The notes beneath the pieces are model-generated. The model worked only from the letters and a program-made list of their open reading frames with translations. It made no database searches and had not been told where the DNA came from. Source: Clostridiaceae bacterium (GTDB taxonomy: Bacteria > Bacillota > Clostridia > Saccharofermentanales > DTU023). From it: a stretch of DNA of 64,000 bases. The translations under genes were made by a program, and so were the position numbers. Position 1 is the stretch's first letter. Each line of letters opens with the position of its first letter. Positions 43,577 to 51,939 of the stretch are shown here, piece after piece. Location of the stretch: positions 1-64,000 of the forward strand of contig DUOO01000027.1 of the NCBI GenBank assembly GCA_012838795.1. Direction: 5' to 3'.

Positions 43577-44836
43577 GTGAGTAAACTTAATAGTTTGATA
43601 AAAGGATTGTGTCCGGAGGAGGTGGAATATAAAACATTAGGAGAATTAGGTTTTTTCTATGGTGGATTATCAGGAAAAAATAAAAATGATTTTGTAGATG
43701 GTAATAGCAAATTTATAAGTTATATGAATGTTTTTTCTAATCCCGAAATAGATTTAACTACAAATGATAAAGTTCTAATAAAAGAAAATGAAAAACAAAA
43801 TACTCTTGAATTCGGAGATATTATTTTTACAGGTTCTTCGGAATCTTTATTTGAAAGTGGAATGTCATCAGTTTTAACAGAACGTACTGATGATAAACTT
43901 TATTTAAATAGCTTTTGTTTCGGATTTAGATTGAATAATAGAAATTTATTGTTACCGGCATTTTCAAAACATTTATTCAGGTCCTTAGATATTAGAAAAC
44001 AAATCATTAGACTTGCAAATGGAGTAACAAGATTTAATTTATCAAGAAAAAAGATGGAAAAAGTGCAAATCCCCATCCCACCTCTCCCTATCCAAGAAGA
44101 AATCGTCCGTATTCTGGATACGTTCACAAAGCTTACGACAGAACTTAAAGAAGAACTAACAGCAGAGCTTACAGCTAGAAAAAAACAGTATGAATATTAT
44201 CGAGATGAATTATTAACTTTTGGAGATGAAGTTGAGTGGAAGACATTAGCTGAAATTGGAGAATTAATAAGAGGTACCGGTCTTCAAAAATCTGATTTTA
44301 AAGAAGAAGGTTTTCCATGTATTCATTATGGACAACTTCATACTTATTACGGTACAAGTGCTAGTGAAACAATATCGTTCGTTTCACCCGAACAATCTAA
44401 AAAATTAAAAAAAGCTCAAAAAGGAGATGTGCTTATCGTGGGTGTAAGTGAGAACATCGAAGATATTTGTAAACCTTTAGCATGGCTTGGTGAGACTATA
44501 TGTATCAGTGGAGATATGTTCGCTTTTAGACACAATCAAAATACTAAATATATAACCTATTTATTACAAACTTCAGATTTTAGCAGATATAAAGAACGGT
44601 ATGCTCATGGTGCAAAAGTAACAAGACTAAGACAAGATAAGCTATTGTCTTATAAAATCCCCATCCCTCCCCTCGCCGAGCAAGAACGTATCGTTTGTAT
44701 TCTGGACAAATTTGATGCTCTTGTTAACGATATTTCCATAGGTTTACCGGCTGAAATAGAAGCCAGACAAAAACAATACGAATACTATAGAGAGAAACTG
44801 CTATCCTTTAAAGAATTAAAAGTGAAAGAGGCTTAG
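43577..44836 (+). CDS. hsdS: Type I restriction-modification specificity subunit HsdS
   Basis: A 419-residue HsdS from GTG 43577 (SKLNSLIKGLCPEEVEYKTL, the classical N-terminus); GAAGGTGG lies nine bases upstream, which favours this GTG over the GTG at 43565. Two target-recognition domains, about residues 18-170 and 225-375, are each followed by the conserved helix with IPIPPLPIQEEIVRILD or IPIPPLAEQERIVCILD and the ARKKQYEYYRDELL repeat. It sets the bipartite DNA target of the complex. One base separates its stop from hsdR. No second hsdS copy or invertase is nearby. Confidence 0.95.
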   Translation: MSKLNSLIKGLCPEEVEYKTLGELGFFYGGLSGKNKNDFVDGNSKFISYMNVFSNPEIDLTTNDKVLIKENEKQNTLEFGDIIFTGSSESLFESGMSSVLTERTDDKLYLNSFCFGFRLNNRNLLLPAFSKHLFRSLDIRKQIIRLANGVTRFNLSRKKMEKVQIPIPPLPIQEEIVRILDTFTKLTTELKEELTAELTARKKQYEYYRDELLTFGDEVEWKTLAEIGELIRGTGLQKSDFKEEGFPCIHYGQLHTYYGTSASETISFVSPEQSKKLKKAQKGDVLIVGVSENIEDICKPLAWLGETICISGDMFAFRHNQNTKYITYLLQTSDFSRYKERYAHGAKVTRLRQDKLLSYKIPIPPLAEQERIVCILDKFDALVNDISIGLPAEIEARQKQYEYYREKLLSFKELKVKEA

Positions 44837-44837
44837 T

Positions 44838-47800
44838 ATGAATAAAACCGTTCATTACAATATTGTTGCAAGTACAGACGATGCGACAGTCGTGGCCGAA
44901 TATGCTCCGGAATACAGAGTAGAAGGGCAAAAATATCAAAGTGAAGCCGCTTTGGAAAAGGCTTTTATTAAGCAACTTGAATCTCAAGGCTATGAGTATT
45001 TTAAAATAGCAGATGAAGCCTCTTTTATAGAAAACATCAGACAACAATTGGAAAAGCTAAATGACCTTACCTTTACGGATAGTGAATGGGAAAAATTTTT
45101 CCGTGTGTCTTTAGCGAATGCTAATGAAGGTATCGTAGAAAAAACCAGAAAGATTCAGGAAGACTACATTCAAGTTTTAAGACGTGATGACGGAACAACG
45201 AAAAACATCTATCTGTTAGACAAAAACAATATCCATAACAATAAATTGCAAGTTATTAATCAATATGAGGAAGATGCCGGTCATCGTCCAACCCGTTATG
45301 ATGTGACGATTTTAGTCAATGGTCTACCGCTGATTCATATCGAACTAAAACGAAGAGGTATTGCCATTCGGGAAGCCTTCAATCAAATTAATCGCTATCA
45401 GCGAGACAGCTTCTGGGCAGGAAATGGACTTTTTGAATATGTTCAGTTGTTTGTCATATCGAACGGTACCCATACCAAATACTACAGTAATACTACAAGG
45501 GAAGCTCATCTCAAGGAACAAAAAACATCTACCAGGCGAAAAAATAAAAAGACCTCCAACAGCTTTGAATTTACATCTTTTTGGGCAGATGCCAATAACA
45601 AGATAATTCCGGATCTGGTTGATTTTACCAAGACCTTTTTTGCCAGACATACTATCCTCAATATCCTGACAAAGTACTGCATCTTCACCAGTGAAGACTT
45701 GCTTTTAGTCATGCGACCTTATCAAATTGCTGCTACAGAAAGAATCTTGAATCGAATTATTATAGCCACTAATTACAAAAAGACCGGAACCATTGATGCC
45801 GGCGGTTACATTTGGCATACCACAGGCAGCGGCAAAACATTAACCAGTTTTAAAACCGCTATACTGGCCAGTAAAATACCGGCTATCGACAAAGTAATTT
45901 TTGTCGTTGACCGCAAAGACCTGGATTATCAAACGATGCGAGAATATGACAGGTTTGAAAAAGGAGCCGCCAACGGCAACAGTTCAACCAGAGTTCTTAA
46001 AAGACAATTAGAAAATCGAAATGCCCGAGGCGGTTATCAAGAATATAAGATAATTGTAACCACGATTCAAAAGCTGGATGTATTTATCAAGCAAAATAAA
46101 AAGCACGATATTTATAAGAAAAATATTGTCTTAATCTTTGATGAATGCCATCGTTCTCAGTTCGGACAAATGCATCGGGCTATCATCAAAAACTTTAAAA
46201 ATTATTATATATTCGGTTTTACCGGCACTCCGATCTTTGCCGACAATGCACCGGCAAGTGGAAATCCTATTTTCCGCACAACAGATCAAGTGTTTGGCGA
46301 AAGGCTTCATACATATACAATCGTCGATGCCATTAATGACGGTAATGTTCTCCCATTCAGAATTGATTTTATCAACACGATCAAAAAATCGGACGGGATA
46401 AAAGATGAACAAGTCTACGCCATCGACACGGAAAGAGCCCTTGCCGCTCCGGAGAGAATATCGGAGATCGTAACTTATATCCTGGAACATTTTGCTCAAA
46501 AAACAAAACGCCAAGCCTATTACTCTTTCACGGCAAAATGGGAAGAGGAAATCAAAGGCAGTAAAGAAACAGTTGAAAGAAAAGAAGAGAGAAGAGTTGC
46601 CGGTTTCAACTCTATCTTTGCTGTAGCCTCGATTCCCATGGCAATAAAGTATTATCGGGAATTTCAAAAACAAATTGCTGAAACAAAATCAAATCTCAAA
46701 ATTGCGACAATCTTTTCCTTCTCACCTAACGAAGAAGAAATTGACGGAATTTTACCTGACGAAGATTTGAACATGCAAGACTTAGATCAAAGCTCCCGGG
46801 ATTTTCTGGATTCAGCCATTTCAGACTACAACAATATGTTCAGCACGAACTTTGATACTTCTGCCGATAGATTCCAAAATTACTATAAAGACTTATCTTT
46901 AAGAGTAAAAAATAGAGAAATCGATATTTTAATTGTTGTAAATATGTTTTTAACAGGCTTCGATGCCACTACTTTGAATACCTTATGGGTAGATAAAAAT
47001 CTGAGACTGCATGGTTTGATTCAAGCTTTCTCCAGAACTAACCGAATCTTAAACCGAGTCAAAGCCTTCGGCAATATCGTTTGTTTCAGAGACTTAAAAG
47101 AAGAAACGGATAAGGCTATTGCTTTATTCGGCAATAAAGATGCAGGCGGAATAGTTCTTTTAAAAACCTATCAGGAGTATTACCATGGTTTCAATGAAAA
47201 CGGCACTCACCATCCGGGCTACGAGGAATTAATCAGTAAAATAAGAGAAGACTATCCTCTGGGTGAATTAATCAGCGGAGAACAAAACCAAAAAGCATTT
47301 ATCAAGCTTTTCGGTAATATTTTAAGATTAAGAAACATCTTATCTGCCTTTGATGAATTTGAAGAAGATACACTCCTGGAAGGCAGAGATTTACAAGATT
47401 ATCAAAGTATCTATATCGATCTTTATGAAGAATTCAAAAGCAAAGCCGGCGGCGACAGAGAAAACATTATTGATGATATCATCTTTGAAATCGAACTCAT
47501 TCGTCAAATAGAAGTCAATATCGACTACATACTCATGCTGGTCGCCAAATATAAGGATTCAAATTGCAAAGACAAAACTATTTTAACTACGATAGATAAA
47601 GCAATTGATTCTTCGCTCGAACTCAGAAGCAAAAAAGAACTTATCGAAAATTTTATCGAGCAAGTTAATATTTCTACTGAAATAGATGAAGAATGGAAAG
47701 AATTTATCGATCAGAGCAAAGAAGCCGATATCAACAAACTGATCGAAGAAGAAAAATTAAAAGAAGACGAAACCCGAAAATTTGTCGATAATTCCTTCAG

Positions 47801-47948
47801 AGACGGTGTCATGAAAACTACCGGTACGGATGTAGATAAATTAATGCCGCCTGTTTCAAGATTCGGCGGCGGAAACAGAGATGCCAAGAAACAAGGTATT
47901 ATTGAAAAACTGCTCCGCTTTTTCGAAAAATATTTCGGACTGGTATAA
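44838..47948 (+). CDS. hsdR: Type I restriction endonuclease subunit HsdR
   Basis: A 1036-residue motor-nuclease. The N-terminal nuclease domain has the PD-(D/E)xK elements YDVTILVNG and HIELKRRG near residues 155-175; the helicase motifs include IWHTTGSGKTLTSF (Walker A), IFDECHRSQFG (DEAD-type box) and GFTGTPIF, and NMFLTGFDATTLNTLWVDK with QAFSRTNR further down. The C-terminal coiled-coil region links to the methylase. AAAGAGG precedes the ATG, inside the end of hsdS. The full length suggests an active enzyme that translocates and cuts unmethylated DNA. Confidence 0.97.
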   Translation: MNKTVHYNIVASTDDATVVAEYAPEYRVEGQKYQSEAALEKAFIKQLESQGYEYFKIADEASFIENIRQQLEKLNDLTFTDSEWEKFFRVSLANANEGIVEKTRKIQEDYIQVLRRDDGTTKNIYLLDKNNIHNNKLQVINQYEEDAGHRPTRYDVTILVNGLPLIHIELKRRGIAIREAFNQINRYQRDSFWAGNGLFEYVQLFVISNGTHTKYYSNTTREAHLKEQKTSTRRKNKKTSNSFEFTSFWADANNKIIPDLVDFTKTFFARHTILNILTKYCIFTSEDLLLVMRPYQIAATERILNRIIIATNYKKTGTIDAGGYIWHTTGSGKTLTSFKTAILASKIPAIDKVIFVVDRKDLDYQTMREYDRFEKGAANGNSSTRVLKRQLENRNARGGYQEYKIIVTTIQKLDVFIKQNKKHDIYKKNIVLIFDECHRSQFGQMHRAIIKNFKNYYIFGFTGTPIFADNAPASGNPIFRTTDQVFGERLHTYTIVDAINDGNVLPFRIDFINTIKKSDGIKDEQVYAIDTERALAAPERISEIVTYILEHFAQKTKRQAYYSFTAKWEEEIKGSKETVERKEERRVAGFNSIFAVASIPMAIKYYREFQKQIAETKSNLKIATIFSFSPNEEEIDGILPDEDLNMQDLDQSSRDFLDSAISDYNNMFSTNFDTSADRFQNYYKDLSLRVKNREIDILIVVNMFLTGFDATTLNTLWVDKNLRLHGLIQAFSRTNRILNRVKAFGNIVCFRDLKEETDKAIALFGNKDAGGIVLLKTYQEYYHGFNENGTHHPGYEELISKIREDYPLGELISGEQNQKAFIKLFGNILRLRNILSAFDEFEEDTLLEGRDLQDYQSIYIDLYEEFKSKAGGDRENIIDDIIFEIELIRQIEVNIDYILMLVAKYKDSNCKDKTILTTIDKAIDSSLELRSKKELIENFIEQVNISTEIDEEWKEFIDQSKEADINKLIEEEKLKEDETRKFVDNSFRDGVMKTTGTDVDKLMPPVSRFGGGNRDAKKQGIIEKLLRFFEKYFGLV

Positions 47949-47968
47949 AACTGACAAAAGGTTATTCG

Positions 47969-49468
47969 ATGAAAAGACGCAAGAAAAAAAATTCAGAATT
48001 TACTTCATTTTTGAGAAACCTGCCCGAAGATGAAGTAACAACCGTCAATCACTTTTTTCAAAATTTCTCAAAACACTGTGCTCTGAACAAAAAGGGCACG
48101 GAATTGTTGCGCAAAGATTTCGAAAATGCCTTGTTGCATTATCATTCTGTCGGCACTCCCTTGGAGAAAGCTCTTGAACTGTTGAGTATCGAAAATCTCG
48201 GCGGATTCTATATACGTCCGCCAATTCTCTGGTACACCCTGGACGATGCTGCCAAAATTTATCCGTTATCCATGAAACCGGGACAAATGGAAATGTTTCG
48301 TCTGTCCGTATATTTGAAAGAGAATGTTATCCCCGTACTGCTGCAAATGGCTCTGAACTTTACAATTAAACGCTTTCCGAGCTTTGCAACAACAGTTAAA
48401 AAAGGCTTTTTCTGGCACTATCTTGATACCGCGAAGCGACGTTATAATGTAAAACCGGAAACAGGACCTCCCTGTAAGCCGCTGAATATCGCTCGCAGCG
48501 CATCTCAGACATTCCGCGTCATCTGGCACCAAAATCGTATCAGCGTAGAATTTTTCCACATCCTTACTGACGGTGCGGGCGGCATGCAATTTCTCAAAGC
48601 ACTGATCGCGGAGTATTTACGTCTGTGCGGAGTGGAAAGCGGTGAAGAAGGCATCATGAAACGAAATGATTTGCCCACAGCAGAAGAGATCGCCAATGAG
48701 TTTTTTCGTACGGAAACCACGGAAAAAGGCAATGGATTCATGGATATGCCTGCAACTCAGATGAGCGGTAAGCTCTCAAAAACTAAGCCTTGTCAAGTGA
48801 TTCATTTTCGGATGGATGCCACTTCCCTCAAAAAAGCTGCCCATGAACACGAAGCAACCATCACAGCTTATGTGTTGTCAAAAATGTTTCTGGCGACAAA
48901 AGCAACAACGGATGAGCTTGACGGAACAATCAACATTCAGGTTCCGGTCAATATGCGCAAGTATTATCCTTCTCAGACTGTGCGGAATTTCTCACTTTAC
49001 TGCGGAATCAGGTTCCCTATGACCGAAATTACAGACGGTCCCGAGCTGATCCGGCAAATCACGGAACAGTTGAAAATTAAGGGCTCCCGAGAAGCAATGG
49101 GAGAAATGATGAATTCCGCCGGAAAAATAGTGAGTATGCTGCGCTTTATACCGCTTGTGATCAAATCTCCCGTGGCCAAGGCTATCTACGGTTTTCTCAG
49201 TGACGGGATTTTCACCACGCGACTTTCCAATATGGGAGTCGTTACCATGCCGCAGAAATACGCTGACCACATTCAAAGCATGGACTTCCTCCTCGGTCCT
49301 GCCGTATTGAACAGAGCAACCTGTACCATCATCACCTTCGGCAACACAGCCACACTTTCAATTACTAAAATGACAACCGATCCGTCATTTGAAGAAGCGC
49401 TGTTCCGCTTTTTTTGCGAGGACGGAATCATCCCCGAAGTAGAAGGAAGTTCACTCTATGGAAATTAA
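47969..49468 (+). CDS. Alcohol-acetyltransferase/condensation-domain-like protein
   Basis: A 499-residue protein with the acyltransferase signature FHILTDGAGGMQFLKAL near residue 195, which fits the HxxxDG-type active site of condensation-domain and alcohol acetyltransferase (AATase) folds, and a second half containing INIQVPVNMRKYYPS and SNMGVVTMP, equivalent to the DFGWG-side of the fold. It overlaps the next gene by 11 bases. Likely an acyl-CoA-dependent esterification of a lipid or alcohol at the membrane. Base composition (mid-40s percent GC by eye) is clearly above the neighbouring genes, which hints at transfer. It follows hsdR by 20 bases. Confidence 0.78.
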   Translation: MKRRKKKNSEFTSFLRNLPEDEVTTVNHFFQNFSKHCALNKKGTELLRKDFENALLHYHSVGTPLEKALELLSIENLGGFYIRPPILWYTLDDAAKIYPLSMKPGQMEMFRLSVYLKENVIPVLLQMALNFTIKRFPSFATTVKKGFFWHYLDTAKRRYNVKPETGPPCKPLNIARSASQTFRVIWHQNRISVEFFHILTDGAGGMQFLKALIAEYLRLCGVESGEEGIMKRNDLPTAEEIANEFFRTETTEKGNGFMDMPATQMSGKLSKTKPCQVIHFRMDATSLKKAAHEHEATITAYVLSKMFLATKATTDELDGTINIQVPVNMRKYYPSQTVRNFSLYCGIRFPMTEITDGPELIRQITEQLKIKGSREAMGEMMNSAGKIVSMLRFIPLVIKSPVAKAIYGFLSDGIFTTRLSNMGVVTMPQKYADHIQSMDFLLGPAVLNRATCTIITFGNTATLSITKMTTDPSFEEALFRFFCEDGIIPEVEGSSLYGN

Positions 49469-50036
49469 AAATATCTACCCGACAGTTGAGAAACGAAATT
49501 TGGTTCGGCAAAACTTATTGTCTTATTGTAAATGGAGTTTTATCTTTGCCGGAATAATTTGTGCGGTGATTAACTATTTCACCGGCGGAAAAGCCTGGAG
49601 CATTGTTGTAATGTGGTCGATGTGGCTCGTCTGGTCGCAGCTTATTTCTCCTGACATGGTAGAATACAACCGGATCAGCCAAACCATCAAGTTCATCATA
49701 AATTCTTGTGTTCTTCTCGGGCTGATCGACGTTTTTCTGGCTCCCGGATGGTCAGTAAAGGTCATTGTCATTATTTGCTTTTCAGCCTTGATCTTGGTTT
49801 CCGTTCTCTTCTTCACTGATTTTGAAACGCAAAGACAAAACATGTTTCCGATGTTGAACTTTTGCACGCTCAGCCTTGTGGCTGCGATTGTCGGACTCCT
49901 CGTAGAACAGAGCGACGATACTTATTGGACTTTTGTCGTAATGGGATCCCTTGCCTTTTTATTGCTGCTCGCCTTCATTATTCTGCTCAGAAAGGATTTT
50001 CTGATTGAAATTAAAAAGCGGTTCAGCTCGAAATAA
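49458..50036 (+). CDS. DUF6320-type polytopic membrane protein
   Basis: A 192-residue protein with six predicted membrane helices (for example SFIFAGIICAVINYF, VVMWSMWLVW, VKVIVIICFSALILVSVLFF). It starts inside the end of the acyltransferase-like gene (11-base overlap) and is thus translationally coupled to it. Such a membrane protein next to an AATase-like gene is a known clostridial pairing; I recall it as DUF6320. The likely job is to anchor or feed the acyltransferase at the membrane, which is inference. Confidence 0.75.
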   Translation: MEIKNIYPTVEKRNLVRQNLLSYCKWSFIFAGIICAVINYFTGGKAWSIVVMWSMWLVWSQLISPDMVEYNRISQTIKFIINSCVLLGLIDVFLAPGWSVKVIVIICFSALILVSVLFFTDFETQRQNMFPMLNFCTLSLVAAIVGLLVEQSDDTYWTFVVMGSLAFLLLLAFIILLRKDFLIEIKKRFSSK

Positions 50037-50041
50037 TTGCA

Positions 50042-50091
50042 GAAATTATCAGATAAATTCATATACGGAAATTATCAAATAAACTCATATC
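50042..50091 (+). repeat. Two imperfect tandem copies of a 25-base unit
   Basis: GAAATTATCAGATAAATTC at 50042 is repeated at about 50067 as GAAATTATCAAATAAACTC, with the flanking CATAT shared. Directly after the DUF6320 stop; no other feature there. Confidence 0.6.
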
Positions 50092-50158
50092 TTGTGAGGG
50101 CAACAATTAAATTAATACAAAACCTATTTTTCAAAGATACATTATCCAAACACCTCAT

Positions 50159-50199
50159 AACCAATTATACAATAACACATTATTGCATAATTGGTTTTT
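50159..50199 (+). terminator. Probable terminator upstream of the ATPase gene
   Basis: AACCAATTAT plus CAATAA pairs with TTATTG plus ATAATTGGTT, with one bulged base on each side, followed by TTTTG. It ends 30 bases before the ATPase start. Confidence 0.6.
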
Positions 50200-50228
50200 G
50201 CATATTATAATATTTTTGAGGTGATAAC

Positions 50229-51623
50229 ATGAGATTTATTGGCAGGAACTATGAATTAGCAGAACTGAATAAAGAGTTTTACAATGATAAGTTTGCAATG
50301 TCCGTAATCTACGGAAGACGTAGAGTCGGTAAAACTTATCTGATCCAAGAATTTATCAGAGATAAGAAAGGTTCTTATTTTGTTGCCTTAGAATCAAACG
50401 ATATAGTTAATTTGAGCTTACTGTCCAAAGCTGTTTATCATGCTTGTGGAAATTTAAGCGGATTACCGGATTTTACAAATTTTGAGGATGCTTTCAGATA
50501 TTTATTTGAATTCAGTATTGGCAACAGAATAGTTTTTGTTATTGATGAGTATCCATATCTGGCTATGTCTACACCCTACATATCTTCTCTCTTACAAAAT
50601 CTCGTAGACGAATATAAAGAAAAAAGTAAGTTGTTTTTAATTCTATGCGGGTCGTCTATGAGCTTTATGGAAGAACAAGTCTTAGGCTATAAAAGTCCGC
50701 TTTATGGCAGAAGGACAAGCCAATTTAAAATACATCCGTTTAATTATTTAGATTCCGCAAAATTTGTTGAATCTTATTCTTCAAGGGAAAAAGCTATCGT
50801 TTTTGGACTTACAAATGGCATAGCTGAGTATTTGACATTTTTTAATTCAGATATTTCTTTGAAGCAAAATATTATCAACAATTATTTGAAAACCAGCGGA
50901 AGACTTTATGAAGAGCCTGCCAATTTATTGAAACAAGAATTGAGGGAGCCTAAAACATATAATGATATATTGTTTGCGATATCCTCAGGGGCAAGTAAAT
51001 TAAATGAAATTGCAACAAAACTTAATGTGCCCTCAGGAGGACTAAGTCACTATATTAATTCTTTGATAGCCCTCGGAATTATTGAAAGAAAAACCCCTGT
51101 ATTAAATAGAAAAACCAAAAGACCAATCTATGCAATAAAAGATACAATGTTTGTATTTTGGTATAAATTTGTTCAAACAAATTTAAATATGATTAATCTG
51201 GATTTAGGCGAATTGGTTTATGAAAAATATGTAGATCCATATATAAACAATTATATGGGATCTGTTTTTGAAAAAATTACGATTGAATATTTCGAAGAAA
51301 GACTTAAACAAATGAATTCTCCGTTGATACCTGTAGATTATGGTAATTGGTGGGGAAATGATCAAAGATTAAAAAAAGAATCTGAAATAGATATGATTGC
51401 ATATAATAATGAAAATGAGTATCTCTTTGTTGAAGCAAAATGGAATAACAGTAAGGTCAAGCAAACTATATTAAATGAATTAATCGAGAAATCTTTAAAT
51501 TTTCAATTTAGCAAGGCAACATATTGGCTGACAAGTCTATCCGGATTTGAAAAAATAACTCATGATAATAATGTTGAACTCATCGAATTGAGTGATATGT
51601 ATAGATGTGGTGAAGATAAATAG
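50229..51623 (+). CDS. ATPase with winged helix and C-terminal nuclease-like domain (DUF234 type)
   Basis: A 464-residue protein. Residues 1-190 are an ATPase of the archaeal-ATPase/STAND-like family: RNYELAELN, Walker A YGRRRVGKTYL and Walker B VFVIDEYPYL. A winged-helix follows (KLNEIATKLNVPSGGLSHYI), and the C-terminus carries SEIDMIAYNN and YLFVEAKWNN, a PD-(D/E)xK-type D...ExK pattern (DUF234). GAGGTGA precedes the ATG. The family is widespread in bacteria and archaea and its role is unsettled; some members accompany toxin or mobile elements. It is strongly AT-rich compared with the acyltransferase before it. Followed by a structured repeat pair. Confidence 0.88.
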   Translation: MRFIGRNYELAELNKEFYNDKFAMSVIYGRRRVGKTYLIQEFIRDKKGSYFVALESNDIVNLSLLSKAVYHACGNLSGLPDFTNFEDAFRYLFEFSIGNRIVFVIDEYPYLAMSTPYISSLLQNLVDEYKEKSKLFLILCGSSMSFMEEQVLGYKSPLYGRRTSQFKIHPFNYLDSAKFVESYSSREKAIVFGLTNGIAEYLTFFNSDISLKQNIINNYLKTSGRLYEEPANLLKQELREPKTYNDILFAISSGASKLNEIATKLNVPSGGLSHYINSLIALGIIERKTPVLNRKTKRPIYAIKDTMFVFWYKFVQTNLNMINLDLGELVYEKYVDPYINNYMGSVFEKITIEYFEERLKQMNSPLIPVDYGNWWGNDQRLKKESEIDMIAYNNENEYLFVEAKWNNSKVKQTILNELIEKSLNFQFSKATYWLTSLSGFEKITHDNNVELIELSDMYRCGEDK

Positions 51624-51657
51624 ATCGGCTAGTTATCAGAATCGTCAGAGCCGGTTT

Positions 51658-51797
51658 CTGCTCAGAATTCTGTGCTGTGCAGATTTTCCTTTGCACAGCT
51701 GCGAAAAGTGAGCAGATCTCGAGGTTGAGGCGCCCGTTTCTGCTCAGAATTTTGAGCTGTGCAGATTTTCCTTTGCACAGCTGCGAAAAGTGAGCAG
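51658..51797 (-). repeat. Paired interrupted-hairpin repeat, family A (copy pair 2, opposite orientation)
   Basis: Two 58-base copies, 51658-51715 and 51740-51797, period 82. Each reads CTGCTCA, 8 bases, GCTGTGCA, a 10-base loop, TGCACAGC, 8 bases, TGAGCAG, so outer 7-pair and inner 8- to 9-pair stems flank a symmetric 8/8 internal loop. On the minus strand the spacer contains CGGGCGCCTCAACC, nearly the same as in the 22.8-kb pair. A short open frame over it (minus strand) is an accident of the repeat. Confidence 0.88.
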
Positions 51798-51844
51798 TTT
51801 TCAAGACCGGAAAAATCTCTTTTTAATAGCTTTCAGTAATATAA

Positions 51845-51879
51845 AAAAGTCATCCGAGATCAATCCCCGGATGACTTTT
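51845..51879. terminator. Bidirectional terminator between the ATPase and the E1 gene
   Basis: AAAAGTCATCCG (51845-51856) pairs with CGGATGACTTTT (51868-51879); A and T runs on both sides let it work for the plus-strand ATPase and the minus-strand PDH operon. Confidence 0.88.
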
Positions 51880-51939
51880 GTTTTTTGATTATGTAGTCTA
51901 TATGCCCGATATAGAATCTATTAAACCTCTAACGTACCA

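Noticed and set aside
43577-44836. Phase-variable hsdS locus
   Set aside because: Only one hsdS is present; no inverted partial copy or recombinase is nearby. The octamer repeat lies outside the reading frame.
50229-51623. Part of an anti-phage defence system together with the type I system
   Set aside because: The ATPase family is common outside defence loci, is separated from hsdR by two unrelated genes and has its own terminator upstream; proximity alone is not enough.
51580-51804. 74-codon minus-strand reading frame
   Set aside because: It is formed by the two tandem copies of the hairpin repeat; the peptide repeats itself (KGKSAQLKILS and RKICTAQNS parts) and has no ribosome site.
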